A DNA stretch of 64,000 nt from Siderastrea siderea. Taxonomy: Eukaryota; Cnidaria; Anthozoa; Scleractinia; Rhizangiidae. The notes beneath the pieces were generated by a model that saw nothing but the letters and a program-made list of their open reading frames with translations, made no database searches and had not been told where the DNA came from. Position numbers and translations under genes: made by a program. The stretch is from assembly GCA_964030785.1 (NCBI GenBank), contig OZ034975.1, positions 47,892,069-47,956,068 on the forward strand, written 5' to 3'. This document shows, one piece after another, positions 1 through 11,590 of the stretch (position 1 is its first letter; each line of letters opens with the position of its first letter).

Positions 1-3000
1 ATATATTATATTGTAAAGTTTAACTTTTTTTTTTCCTTTTTCTATTTGGTAATAAAGCTTGTTGTTGTTGTTGTAGTCCAAGAAGCAGGTGATTCAAGAT
101 AGCCACGGTTTGAGATTATGGGAGTCCACTGTAAATATGTGAGAATGAATTTGTTGCTGGAACACAAAGGCATGGCCACTGTGGAGAGGTGACTTTGACC
201 CTAGTTATGTCAACTGGCATAAAAACTTAAAAAAACACATTATCGTATTTGGTCTACTTCTATGAAATTTTGCCACGAAAATGGTCTTGCAAAGATCTCT
301 TTTTTTTTTTCGAAAATAAATTTGCAACCCCCAGCAACTTTGTGAGTTTTTTGGTTTTGCAAATTTGTTATGAGGTATTGATCATGTTACCCTGTGACCT
401 GCTATACATAAGCTATATTTTAGGAGGTAAGCTTAGTACGTCTGAAAACTGGAGCATTTCTGAAACTTTCAAGACCTTTCAAATGGTCTATCAAACTGCA
501 TCTTCTCAACATTAGATTAAGCTGTAGTTTCAATCACTGAACAAGTCCAAAGTCTTTCTTGCCTTTAAACCAACAAACCTGAGTATACAAGTTATTCTAC
601 ACTGTCCATTTTTTTTCTACCTTTAGACTGGGAGCTTCACAAGCTAAGTGGGAGAAGATAATGTTCTTTCAACCACAAAATTATAGGAAAATGGAAGGTA
701 GAAGATGACATTGGCATGTTGAACTAGAAAAGACACCAGTGGCACTGGTAAAGGATACTAACAACCTTAAATAATTTGGAATAGTTCTTGGTCCTTGTTT
801 TCGAATATGTGATCTTAAAAGTTGGAAAATGTAAGCTTTTAATCGAGATGGAATATGTATAGGAAGGGCAAGAAATTCTCGCAAATAAATTTTCCATACA
901 AAAGTATGGAAAAACATGTTCTTTTGGAAAATGTCCAAAATTTCATACAGTTCACAGTCCACTTGATTTTCTTCTCAAAAGTTAAAAGAGGAAAACAGGA
1001 CCTAGCGAACATAATCCTATTTCAAACATTCACAAAACATTTCTTACAACACCATTTATCACTTCATTGCAAATGCTAAATTCAGGGCATAGCTGAAATA
1101 TTCTGGGAAGATACAAGTAATAGTATAAACAACTTGTTTTAAACAACTTGTTCGTCAAATTCATGCACGCTAATTATTAACGAAACTTGTCTACCGGAAC
1201 AGGCCCACAAAGCCTCCAAGGTGAAACAAAAAAATGGAGAATTGAGGCTCTGTTTCAGCTGCAAGAAAGTTGATAACGTGACATTGCAAAGGCGTACGTG
1301 CTATTTCGCACATCTGAAGCTTGTGTCATGTCTGATAAAATGACGTGCCATGGCTTAAAAAGCTTCATCCTATCATGGCTATTTATTCAAGCATTTACGA
1401 AACACAGTACGGACGATCAACTAAGCTTATCCGTTATTAATTTTTTATACACGAAAAATGGACGAAAATTAACAACTGTCATTTCAAGGCAAGCTATCAA
1501 GCTAAAACCGTCTGTTCTTTCGATAGAAGACAATTAAAAATTCTCATAGCAAAACTATTTAAGCAAAACACTGCAACTTTCCACCAAAATCAAGACATTC
1601 GAGTTATGTTAGACAAGATCTAATAATAGGTTCTCCGGCAAAGAAAACAACTTATATTTTGTTTGATCACGTAGTTTTCAAACTAAAAGCTTTCAGAGCA
1701 AATATTTAACCTTAACGCTTTATAAATGAAAATCAAATGGGCAAACGCAAAACGACTTCTACCAAAAAAAGAACTTTCAAAAATGTAAATTTGTGTAGCT
1801 GTAGGTTTCATGAGAACAGCACGAAAATTTGTTTAAGACGTTGGAATCGTTTAAACAAGCTAATATTTTGGGTAGGCTGACCTTTGTTCGGGAGTTTCCA
1901 GGGAAATGAAATCAAGAATTTCTTTTTCACTAGCTAAAAACGAAAGCAGTTTACTTTGAATTTCAATTTGCACCATTTGAGAGCCGAGTCAATTCAAAAC
2001 TCAAGAGTTGCGGTTTCCAAGACAAATGTGTGATTTTAGATTTCCTCTCGCGAGAAGGGGCATGTCGTTGGCCCACTGCGACCTGAATGGAAGAAAAAAC
2101 AACTTTATAGCTTTGGAAATATTAAACAGAACCTTACAAAAGCGGACCAGTCTCTATGAATTCATAATCACCGATCTCAACAACACACGGGATCTAACAA
2201 AGAAATGTCGATGTTTGGTGCGAAATATTTGTAGCATGACCGAATTTCTTTAGAATTTAATCCCTCTACGCGTCTTTGTAGCCTCAAATGCATACGAACA
2301 GAAAGAGAAGAGATTGTTTCAATAAAATTACCACACGTAACAAAAGTTAAGGTATTCTAACTTAAAAATAAACTGAAACAAACTTAATTCTTTGACGCAT
2401 CACGAGCAAGTAATACTTGTAACATAACACTCCCTTGCGTTTTTCCCCAAACACGCTTTAGCTCAAAGTAACGCCTTCACTTCGCGTCGATTTTGTGAAA
2501 GAATGAACGAATGTTTTCCCCTTTAACGGGTGGAGTTTTTTGTTTTGGAAGTGGAACCTCTAATTTTACTAAGGACCGACGAAGAAGAGGGGTCAAACTG
2601 CTACAGCGCTCTCCTTGAGGAAGTAGATCTCGAATGTTGCCATTCAAGAAACGCGGTTGAAAAATATGCCACCCCGCGTGAAAGGGCGTTCACGCAGCTC
2701 ATTTGTAACGGCCGCAAAATGGCCGTTGTTCAGTGAGAATTACATACTCTACACTCACGAAAGAGTACTAACTATGAGACTTATTGAATGAAGTTCTTTC
2801 CCGAATCAACATGTCATAGAAATTCTTACGACAAACATGCTAATCCAAAATCTCCCGCCCAAGCACAGTGCCGACTTTTCGAGCCCATCTTAGTAAATAC
2901 ACCCCACTTCACCCTTGAAAACTATCCCAAAGAGCTCTAAAATAGAATCAGAGGTTACAGTTAAGGTAAAGATTCGCTAGGTATTTGAATCGCACAAGCA

Positions 3001-3043
3001 GAGAATCACAAGACTTCGTGGTACAAAAATGCAAACAACTTAC
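1..3043. other. No gene recognised
   Basis: AT-rich sequence with short chance ORFs only. The LINE-like tail at the left edge is the one feature I can support. Confidence 0.5.
44..78 (+). repeat. LINE-type 3' tail, (GTT)n after AATAAAG
   Basis: GGTAATAAAGCTTGTTGTTG at the left edge looks like the microsatellite tail of a CR1/L2-type element that extends out of the window. Only the tail is visible. Confidence 0.4.
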
Positions 3044-3104
3044 TTGCTTGATGACCGCAAAGGGACGCCATAGCGGCTATCACCAGAACACAAACTCGAT
3101 TCAT
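3044..3104 (-). CDS. Possible first coding exon with signal peptide
   Basis: On the minus strand an ATG at 3104 opens MNRVCVLVIAAMASLCGHQA, a plausible cleavable signal peptide (one Arg, a hydrophobic core, small residues near the end). It is followed at once by a good donor, GCAA|GTAAGT, and ends in phase 1. The following exon should lie to the left, at the window edge or beyond. I found none between 1 and 3043. It could start a secreted or membrane protein made of phase-1 modules, or be a chance ORF. The sequence between 3105 and about 3600 would then hold the promoter. Confidence 0.4.
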
Positions 3105-5741
3105 CTCTGGTTCTTCGTTCTTGAAACTCGAACAGTTTCTTCTCAACTGAACCAAATTTGATATGCGGCTTTGAATCTCCAAGAGTTACTGAGTCCAGTA
3201 ACTATGGATAAAGGCAGGCTGTGGGATCGAAACAACTACAAATGACTCATGTAATCCGATGCCGCAAATGGTCTCGAGTTGCGTTTGCAATGTGTTTATG
3301 TTCAAAATGATGACATAGAGGTTTCCTGTTACAATGTTTGATCGCTGTCAAACTTAGAATAGATAAGAAAACAAATCGATTCAAAGCTTCTCGTGTTGTT
3401 TGCGCAGTACTAAAAGAAAAACCAGCGTAGAAATGGCTAATTAAGAATTTTACAATTCAAAATTGTTGAATAATTACATTTTTAAGGAGTTCCATGGAAT
3501 TTTATGTACCTTGTTCTCAAATTTATTTGACGTTGATGGTGAATATTTAACTCGAGCGGAAACAACACGCCAAAAATTAATGGTTGCCAATAGTTTTGGT
3601 CACCATTAATTTTGGACTAAACAGCCATCCTTGCAGCGTATGTTAGTTTTTAAAGGATCCTACAAGCAAAATGGAGCTGAAATGAAATGAAATGAAGGAA
3701 ATGAAATGACGACGGACACAAAGAATTTCATCCTTTTCGGTCAAACGGAATTTTTGTATTTAGTCCTATTTCTAGTAACTTTTTCTCCTTCTGAGACTCG
3801 ACCTTTGGCTTACAGAAAGGTTACTGCCAATACGCTTGGGGGTACTGAACAGGGCTCCTTTGGAGTCGGGGCGGGGCGGGGCGGGGCCTGCCTTTGCGCC
3901 CCCGTGTAAACGCTCTACCTGACTTGAGCTTTGAAGCCACTTATCGACAGGGAAGCTAGTCATATCAGTAATTTCTATGTTTTTTAGTTTGTCTTCTCTT
4001 TAGTTCTTTCGCTCCCAGCTCGTATGAATTCATTTTCACATACCTTTTCATAAACCTTTTCACAGACCTTTTTATTAACTGTGGCGTACTCCGGCAGGAA
4101 TTTTTCATGAGTTTGACTGAGTTTTTGAGTGAGTTTGATCTTTCACCTAGCGTCACTCCTGGTGGCTCCATATTGTCCGGCACAATTTTGCTAGTTATTT
4201 ACGTGAGAATTGAAAAATGCAGAAATAGTGAAAACGACCTTGACTAGAATAAGTTCCAAAGTGTTTGCTGTCTGAAGTGCACACAGGAAGCTCTAAACTT
4301 GACAAAATTCTTGGCATTCGATATCTGACCTCTTTACAGAGCCCCAAGAAGTCTTGATATTAAACGGTAGCCAAGAACTCTCTTATTATTATACTTTTTA
4401 TTCACACAAACAAAGTCAATACTGTTTTTCCTCAAGGGTTCTCGGCCGAAAAAATTTGGGGGTCTCAGACGTTTGGGGGCATTGAAGGCCCCCACCCCAC
4501 ACACCCAGCCCCAGGACCACCGCGTTCTAACTCCTACATGATCGACAAGGCAAGACTGCTGCCACTACAGAAACAGAAATAAGTAAGGTAAGGAACAATG
4601 ATTTCGTTGGTGGTATTCTGTAGATAACCTCCTATGTTGACCTTTTTGAAAGACAAAACAAGAAAGTAAAGTAAAACCAATATTATTAGTCAACAAGATT
4701 TGTTGTTACATGCGGCCCAGTGTTCAAGTGCTTCTTCCTTTATGGGTTCTAGTTTGAAATTTAGACGTTGGACTTGCATTCGTTGGTTAACAGTGTAGGA
4801 GTGCCTCGATATTGTGAATTTCTGAGGCAGTTATTTGAATAGTAAAAGAATATATTTGTATAGTAAAAGGATAGAAAATAGTAAAAGGGTCTAAAAGGTT
4901 TATTTTAAGCCAAAGCGTGGGGCTAGAAATATATTTGCTGTAGACAAGAGAGGATATCCTCTCTTGTTGTAGAATAACGGACAAAATTTCAGCCAGGGAG
5001 CCGAGTTGCAGCAGTCAGAGCAGTCAGTCAGTTGTTGGAATTTCCGGGAAGCGATTTTTACTTCATGGAGTACGTAAGTTCAAATTAATTTTTCCTTTAC
5101 TCTGGCCGTTTGTTTCATTTCCTTGATGACAGTTAATCTTGAGGTGTGAGGAATAAGCTAGTTATCCAGGAACAAGAGGTTTTAAACTTCTTCCTCTCGA
5201 GCACAAATCAGACAATTTATTTTGGTTTCGCCATGTGTTTTCTTTACAAATGGAAACTCAAGTGATCTCGATGATAAGGGAGGGGCTATTTTTGTCTTGG
5301 ATTGCGCAAGTAAACGGATTTTTTAAAACATTTTCGATGGTTGATGATCTGACGTGAAAGAATACGCCGCTACCCTGGTGGTTTTGTTTTGCGGTTTTGT
5401 GTTCCTGAAATGCTGTTCGTGTTTCATGTTGATAGGCTATCTTCGGTGCTACCATCAGCCATAGTCGTCCGCATGTGGCGAGCTGCACGAAAGTCTAATC
5501 GAGTTGAGAAGATAAAAACGATGGGTGTCTTTTATAACTGCTATTAATTCAATGACGAAAAAAAGAGAAAATGTTTCTTCAAAACGATGTAAAAAAAGAG
5601 AAAATATCTCTGCGAAACGGCAGGAGACGGCATAATTGACGTCATACTGAAATCTTGGACCGAAGTACATTTATTGACCCACCCCCTCAAAAATTTAGAA
5701 ATGTTTTTGTCTAAAATATTTTTATTGTTTTAATATCTCTC
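3105..5741. other. No gene recognised
   Basis: Possible promoter region of the leftward signal-peptide exon in the first 500 bases. The remainder shows a G-rich run near 3870 and a GC-rich patch near 4440-4530, with no reading frame I believe. Confidence 0.5.
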
Positions 5742-5862
5742 CAAGGATTGGAAATATTTCGACAGATTTGAAGACAAGATTATTAGAATTGCCAAAGATA
5801 AGGTAACCTTGCACGACAAACTTAACTTGTCCTCAAATCTGTCGAAATAAATCCAATCCTTG
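5742..5862. repeat. Inverted repeat, 39-bp arms
   Basis: CAAGGATTGG...TTTCGACAGATTTGA at 5742-5780 pairs with 5824-5862 with about four mismatches around a 43-bp loop. It is probably a small MITE or a folded remnant. No flanking duplication is evident. Confidence 0.6.
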
Positions 5863-6020
5863 AATCGATGATAAAAACATTAATTTTCCTACGAAAAATA
5901 CGAGTTTATCACAAACAAACGTCTTAGATATTCAGAACGTTTTTGATATTTACTTTGCACAACTCATCACTATCGGTGCAAAGAGAAAATCACGTAAGAA
6001 TGTTTGCTCATGGAAAAGTT

Positions 6021-6272
6021 TAGACTGCGAGCAGTCTCTCTTTTGCTCTAAAATTCCTGTCGGAGGAGCGGCAAGAAAGCAAGTGCGATATTCGAGCGGC
6101 GAGCGGCGAAGCCGCGAGCCGCGAGTAGCGTGGGCGGGAGAGTGAGCGAAGAGCTCACTCTCCCGCCCACGCTACTCGCGGCTTCGCCGCTCGCCGCTCG
6201 AATATCGCGCTCGTGGCTTTGCCGTTCGTCGAGCACGGATTCTAGAGCAAAAGAGAGACTGCTCGCAGTCTA
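6021..6272. mobile_element. Palindromic MITE with 9-bp target duplication (Mutator-like), copy 1
   Basis: Almost the whole 252-bp element is an inverted repeat. It begins TAGACTGCGAGCAGTCTCTC and ends with its complement, and the GC-rich core holds GGCGAGCGGCGAAGCCGCGAG in both orientations. The flanks GGAAAAGTT (6012-6020) and GGAAAATTT (6273-6281) match at 8 of 9 bases. Nine-base duplications are typical of Mutator-like transposons. There is no coding capacity. Confidence 0.82.
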
Positions 6273-6439
6273 GGAAAATTTACGAACAACGCCATTCCGT
6301 GACTGTCTATAAACAAGGTTACAAAACGACGAATTGAGTCGCTATTATATCAGCGTAGGAAAATCAAAGAGTTTTGTCTCAAAGAGGGTCAAGATTTACG
6401 GGGGAGGAAGTATAAGGAGTTTAGACTGAAAACCCACAA

Positions 6440-7740
6440 AAGCCGCTGCCTTTTGCACCCCATAGTTCTAAAGGAAGCTATTAATGCCATCTCACCAGTA
6501 TTGGCTAGTATACACCAGAAATCCTTGGACCTGGGAAAGTTACCCAGTCACTGGAGAATAGGTTATATTTGATAAACAATAGAATATTGTTTGTTGCGTG
6601 GCACTAATGAGAACAGTCAAGAGCTATTCAGCGAAAGAAAGGGCTTCTTTAGTAGGGATTAGCCTTTCTTAGCCCGACCAGGCTCGAAACATGTAGGACT
6701 GTTAACACCTTTTTTTCTTTGATATAACTCTAGGTAGTATTTACCCAATCTCATGGAAAAAGGATCCGATAGATCCTCACCAAAAAAGCTGCTGCCAAGT
6801 TTCTTTAACTAGTATCTGCTGTGAGACGCTGGAACATATTATAACAAGCAGTATCTTGTCAGACCTTGATGCCCACAATACAGGCAAAAAATCGGAGCTG
6901 TCACTGTGTGAGCCAGCTAAGCCTATCTTTACTGACGGGGCCAAAACCTTTGACTTAGGACTTCAAGTAGACAGCTTCATCCTCAGTTTTGAGGAGGCTT
7001 TAGACATCGTTCCTCACGAAAGACGAAAGTCCAAGTTGAGTCATTATGGTATAAGTGGCAGAACAATTAGTTGGACTGGACTCTTTCCTTTGTGACAGAA
7101 ACCAAAAGGTGTTCCAAGCAAATGGTGCTATGTTCAGTTGATCACGTGTCATTCTGGCCGTCCTTCAAGGATCGAACTATGTTGGGCCCCAGACTCTTTC
7201 CTGATGATTGTGTGACAGGACCAGTCGCTCCTGTAAAAGACTGTGAGGCACTTCAGAACGAATTAGTGGATAAAAATCAATTCAGCTCAGTTGGACCAAG
7301 TCTTGGAATATGAAATTTCAACCTGCTAAATGTAACATCAGGCCATTCTTTCGTAAATCTAAAGCACAATATTCCTAATATTTTATTTTGTACAAGAGGT
7401 TGCTATAGATTTTCTTCGATTGCCGCCTATAATGGTTTAGCGAAACCAATTCTTGATTATTACACAACAAGAATGTGGGATCCTCATACCGACAACTTGA
7501 TTTCTCTTGGAAAAGGTCCAGTGTCGGGCAGCTATAGGTTTGTCACCTCTAATGATTCATCCCGCCATGAGCCAAGAGAAATGACTGAAATACTTAATTA
7601 CTTTAACTGGCCTTATCTACAGGCCCGTAGACAAGCCGTTAGAAAGCTTGTCTCCGAGCCTGAGCTAATAGCTCCTAACAAGGGCCCTCACAACATGGCC
7701 AATGTGCCTTTAGAAAATACAACTGAACCCTCTGGGTAGT
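6440..7740 (+). pseudogene. LINE reverse transcriptase remnant (CR1/Jockey-like)
   Basis: Shifting plus-strand frames give a typical non-LTR order. Near 6750 is a degenerate KKDP...LTSICCETLEHII, then SILSDLDAHNTG, and LSFEEALDIVPHERRKSKL with HYGISGRTISW. Next come GPRLFPDDCVTGPVAPVKDC (the FADD-like site now FPDDC), DCEALQNEL and a 3' part with YRFVTSNDSS..EMTEILNYFNWPYLQARRQA. Many frameshifts and deletions make it long dead. The endonuclease part is absent. Confidence 0.8.
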
Positions 7741-8189
7741 CCAGGTACCTGATGCGTTCTAAGAACGCTGTATCACAAATGTTACAAGGGCCAACCGGAT
7801 AGGCTGACTGTACAGCTGGGTTTTTTTTAATTATTATTCTAAGAACGGTCACCCCGAATTACGCAAAACGGACGTTTTTAAGTGCAGTGTTTTTACCTCG
7901 GAATAAGTTAAAATATTAGAATATTTTGGGATTTTCATACTTCAGTTTCTAAGTTTGATAGTCTTGTGCAACAATACTTTGCTGACCGTGAGAAGAGTAT
8001 ACGCCGCTATTACTATTTATTTAATTATTTGCTCACATTAGTTGTTCATTGATTTAGGTGTTTATTTAACATTATTTGGGTCTGTTTATGTAAGTCCATA
8101 CCCTGGTTGGAAATTGTGCTGGGATAGATATCATTCAAACAATAATGAAGTAAAATGCATATCATTTTAATTGAGGTAGCACAATGAAT

Positions 8190-8267
8190 GAAGTGAAGTC
8201 AAGTCAAGTCAAGTCAAGTCAAGTGAAGTGAAGTGAATTGAAGTGAAGTGAAGTGAAGTGAAGTGAA
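8190..8267. repeat. Microsatellite, 5-bp units AAGTC/AAGTG
   Basis: About 15 units that shift from AAGTC to AAGTG within one array. It is followed by an unrelated GC-rich stretch. Confidence 0.9.
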
Positions 8268-11200
8268 ACGAAGGGGCTCAGCAGCTAGCGGAACTTTCCG
8301 TTTTAAACTTCCGATGAATACCGACCAACCAAACACCACCCCTCCCTCCCCCCCCATCCCCCGCAAAGGGCTTTCGTTGGGTAATCGTCGGAAGCCCGGT
8401 CAAGGAGGGTATCTCGCAGTGCAAATATAAGGAAAGATAATGCTTTAGGTTCGCACGTGGGCTGCGTGCAAGGGAAACGCTTCTAGCACCCAGCTGGACT
8501 TGTTTAGAGAACGCTTGGCGCGAAGTTTCCGTGCGAGTGCTTCGTGCGGTTGTGTCAGGCGTGTGTGTGTCGTGCAAATCCTTTACGCGCGGTCCTTTGA
8601 GCATCATACACAAAGAGAAACAGCCGGAACAACCAGGCTGTAAAATAAGCTTTTTACTGAAATCGTCGTAGTCGTTATATACATCTCTAAGACAATATAT
8701 AATTTCCTAGTGCTGACATAATCGTTCAGCTATGTTTCGCAGTTTACCAGATTTCCTCGTGTTTTACATTCGTATCCTCAAAAGCTGACCACAGTTTCCT
8801 CATTGATATAGTCCACTTTTTTCTACTAAGAATAGTGATGAAGTGGAATTCCTTTTTTGTCAAAAAAAACCTAAGAAAAAATCACGTTCATTAAGGACCT
8901 TACGAAACCACGAAGGCGACGACAATATGAGCGTCGGCGTTAAGGCTTGGTTACCACTAGCGACATATTAAACGATTATAATCACCACATAAGCTCAAAC
9001 ATAGCGCCGTTATGTCGCCTATGTCGTGGAAACACCTAAAAACATAATCATGAGCGCCCCTTTGATCGACATAATCATAATCATAAGAAAATGATCGATC
9101 ATTTCCTTAATAAGCTAGGTTTCCCCGCTGCCGTTCTGTCGCTTATGTCTTATGGGAACGCCTAACAACATAGTCATATGGGTGCTGATGATCGACATAA
9201 CCATTTGGAAATGATCGATCGTTTTCTTAAAGTTTTTTAAATTAGCAGTATCTCTGCATGTTTGTTATATATTTTGCTGCATTTTTTGTTCTCTGCAAAA
9301 CAACGTAAAATGACCAAATTTCACGTGAACACACGACGGTGAATATGGCTCTCTCCACCTACGAATTCGGCTCCGGGATGTTAATTCGGCCACACAGTAT
9401 ACAAATTACACGATTTAGAAAAAACTGGCAAGTAGATGAAAACAATGCGAACTTTTAAAGCGTTTTAATATGGGTTGGCGTCACCGTCTGGTATTTAAGG
9501 TCCTTTAGCCCCCACTAACAATGACATCCCCTAGCTGGTGTTTAATAATCGAGTAACTGACAGTGTTTTCATGTTTTGATCTTGACTTGAGGCAATTTAC
9601 ACGGTGCTAGTCTCCCACGCAGTCGTTTTTAGGGGAGGCGTATAACCCTGCTTGCCGTATAACACCTGCTTACCGGATGTCGACATTCCTTTCCCATTGT
9701 ATTAATCACGTGGCACTCTAACCAAGGCATTGTCTGACAATGACTTCTGCATTTCCCGCGATTTTCCTGCTGTAACAACATCTGCATGGAAGACCGCGAT
9801 AAAATGCTTGCATATTTGAATTCTAAGATCAAATAATTTTAATTTTTCCTAAATTTATTTAATTTTCCTAAATTTTCTCCCAGTGAAGTTTCAATAAACT
9901 CACAGAATTTTTCGCTATATAGTGTCAGTTCAAAGTTGAGACATCCGTAAAGATGAAAAAAGAGTATAAGTACGAAACAAATTCAATGGTAAAGTTGTTT
10001 AAAATCTTGACTTTTTAAAACTTGTAGTTTAAAATGGTTGTTTTGAACGGGTATTCGCTTTGGGATCACAGAATAATGGCGTTGTACCCCGGGAATAACC
10101 AAATAACCATTTTCTTTTTGGAATAACGAAATTCTGGATCCCCTGAGCCCCTGTCCTTCTTACCCAGCGGTTCATACCTAGGCGCCGCTGCCTAAGATCA
10201 GAAGGACTGAGGGCTATTTTAATCTGAATATTTACAAATAATATTATCATAATAAAGACCGAAATAACGAGAATTTTATAGTTCCTAACCAATGCACGAT
10301 CCACAATTACAATTAAAATAACAACTTTCAGTGGCCCACGTTTAAACTTAAAATGGTTTAAATCCCGTTATCGTTAATCCAGGTCGGGGGGAGGGGGGGA
10401 GGATGGTTGCCAAATTTTGACCTTTCAGTGTTAGTTCTAAGCTGTTTCATCATTATCATTGAATTTATTTACAGGAGTCACATTCAGCCACGCCCAAAAT
10501 GACCAAACTTAGGACCCAAAAAAGTCTGTAGCAATCACCTCATTGAGATTAGCTTTTAAAATTCTGGTTTGAACAATCGAGCTCCAGCTAGAAAAAGCAC
10601 TGTTGGCTTTTCTTATCAATATTTAAACATCATCTTTTTTTTTTATCCTTGCCTCCTTTCGTCCAAGCAGTTACTGTGTGCCACTATGCTGAAGCAGGCA
10701 GATGGGTCTTTATTGGAAGGTATCCCGTCTAATTAAAACTTCCCAGTAGCGGGTGTCAGGAAAAGTAGATTGATGTCCGTAGACCCGCAAGCGCGCTCCC
10801 TCGCAACAGGCAGGTACTTTCATCCCGATTCCAACTCAGAACCACCTTGAAAAGCTGTGCGTTCGAATAATTGACTCGCAAAAGGACGTCTACGTTTCGT
10901 TATGAATTGTTACACAAACCACGGCCAGTACGTCGGCAACTACACGGCACTGTTCCTCTACCTTAGTCACTTTAGTCGTCAAAGTATAATATGCGCTGAT
11001 ATTATCCACGCGAAGAGAAAAGAAAACTCGCTCGCTGAAGACAAAGCTTGTGAAACACCTAAGAGGAAATAGAAGTAGAAACAACAAGGTTTAGAGACAT
11101 TTGTTTCAGTTCAAGATAAAAGACTGATTGTCGACTGACGTGATCGAGGTATGTTCATCTTCCCACATATGGAAAGTGAGTGAACTTGACATTTACCCAA

Positions 11201-11590
11201 CTTCGAGGATCAAATTTTCCTTTAAAACTAGCACAGGACACGCAATCAAGAAAGCCTATTCACTGATTTTTAGTTCATATCGATGGCCTCTGAGACAGCC
11301 GTGAGGGTGGGAAGATGAAAGATCCTGGGAACGACGCTGCTGTGAGGGAAAAAACATTCTACGGCTGACCATATGGCACGTGCTTTCTTCTGAGGGATCA
11401 ATGGTCTTAAAACTTATCACAAGCTGAGGCGTAATTTCAAGTGCGAGAAGGGGGTGGCAATCTGCAATTTCTAGTACGGAAGACTGGAGGGATGAGATTA
11501 GCGGAAAAGTAACTTAAAACAGTAACCCTAACATTAGCGTTCCACAGGAGAAACTTCTGAGCCCTAGGGACTGAAATAAGTTTCACTTAC
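8268..11590. other. No gene recognised; local duplication at 8935-9240
   Basis: Near 9050-9240 two diverged copies of GATCGACATAA...GAAAATGATCGATC with AACxxCCTAAxAACATAxTCAT stand about 120 bp apart. The 8280-8615 region is GC-richer with a G-run. No exon for the Ig/FN3 gene was found here, although its 3' exons would be expected to the left. Confidence 0.45.

Noticed and set aside
8278..8613. 111-codon ORF on the minus strand
   Set aside because: It is driven by a G-rich low-complexity run and a local rise in GC. No recognisable motif.
10029..10304. Minus-strand ORF with a membrane-like segment
   Set aside because: The hydrophobic stretch is AT-rich chance sequence, there is no signal or partner exon, and the rest looks like repeat-derived sequence.
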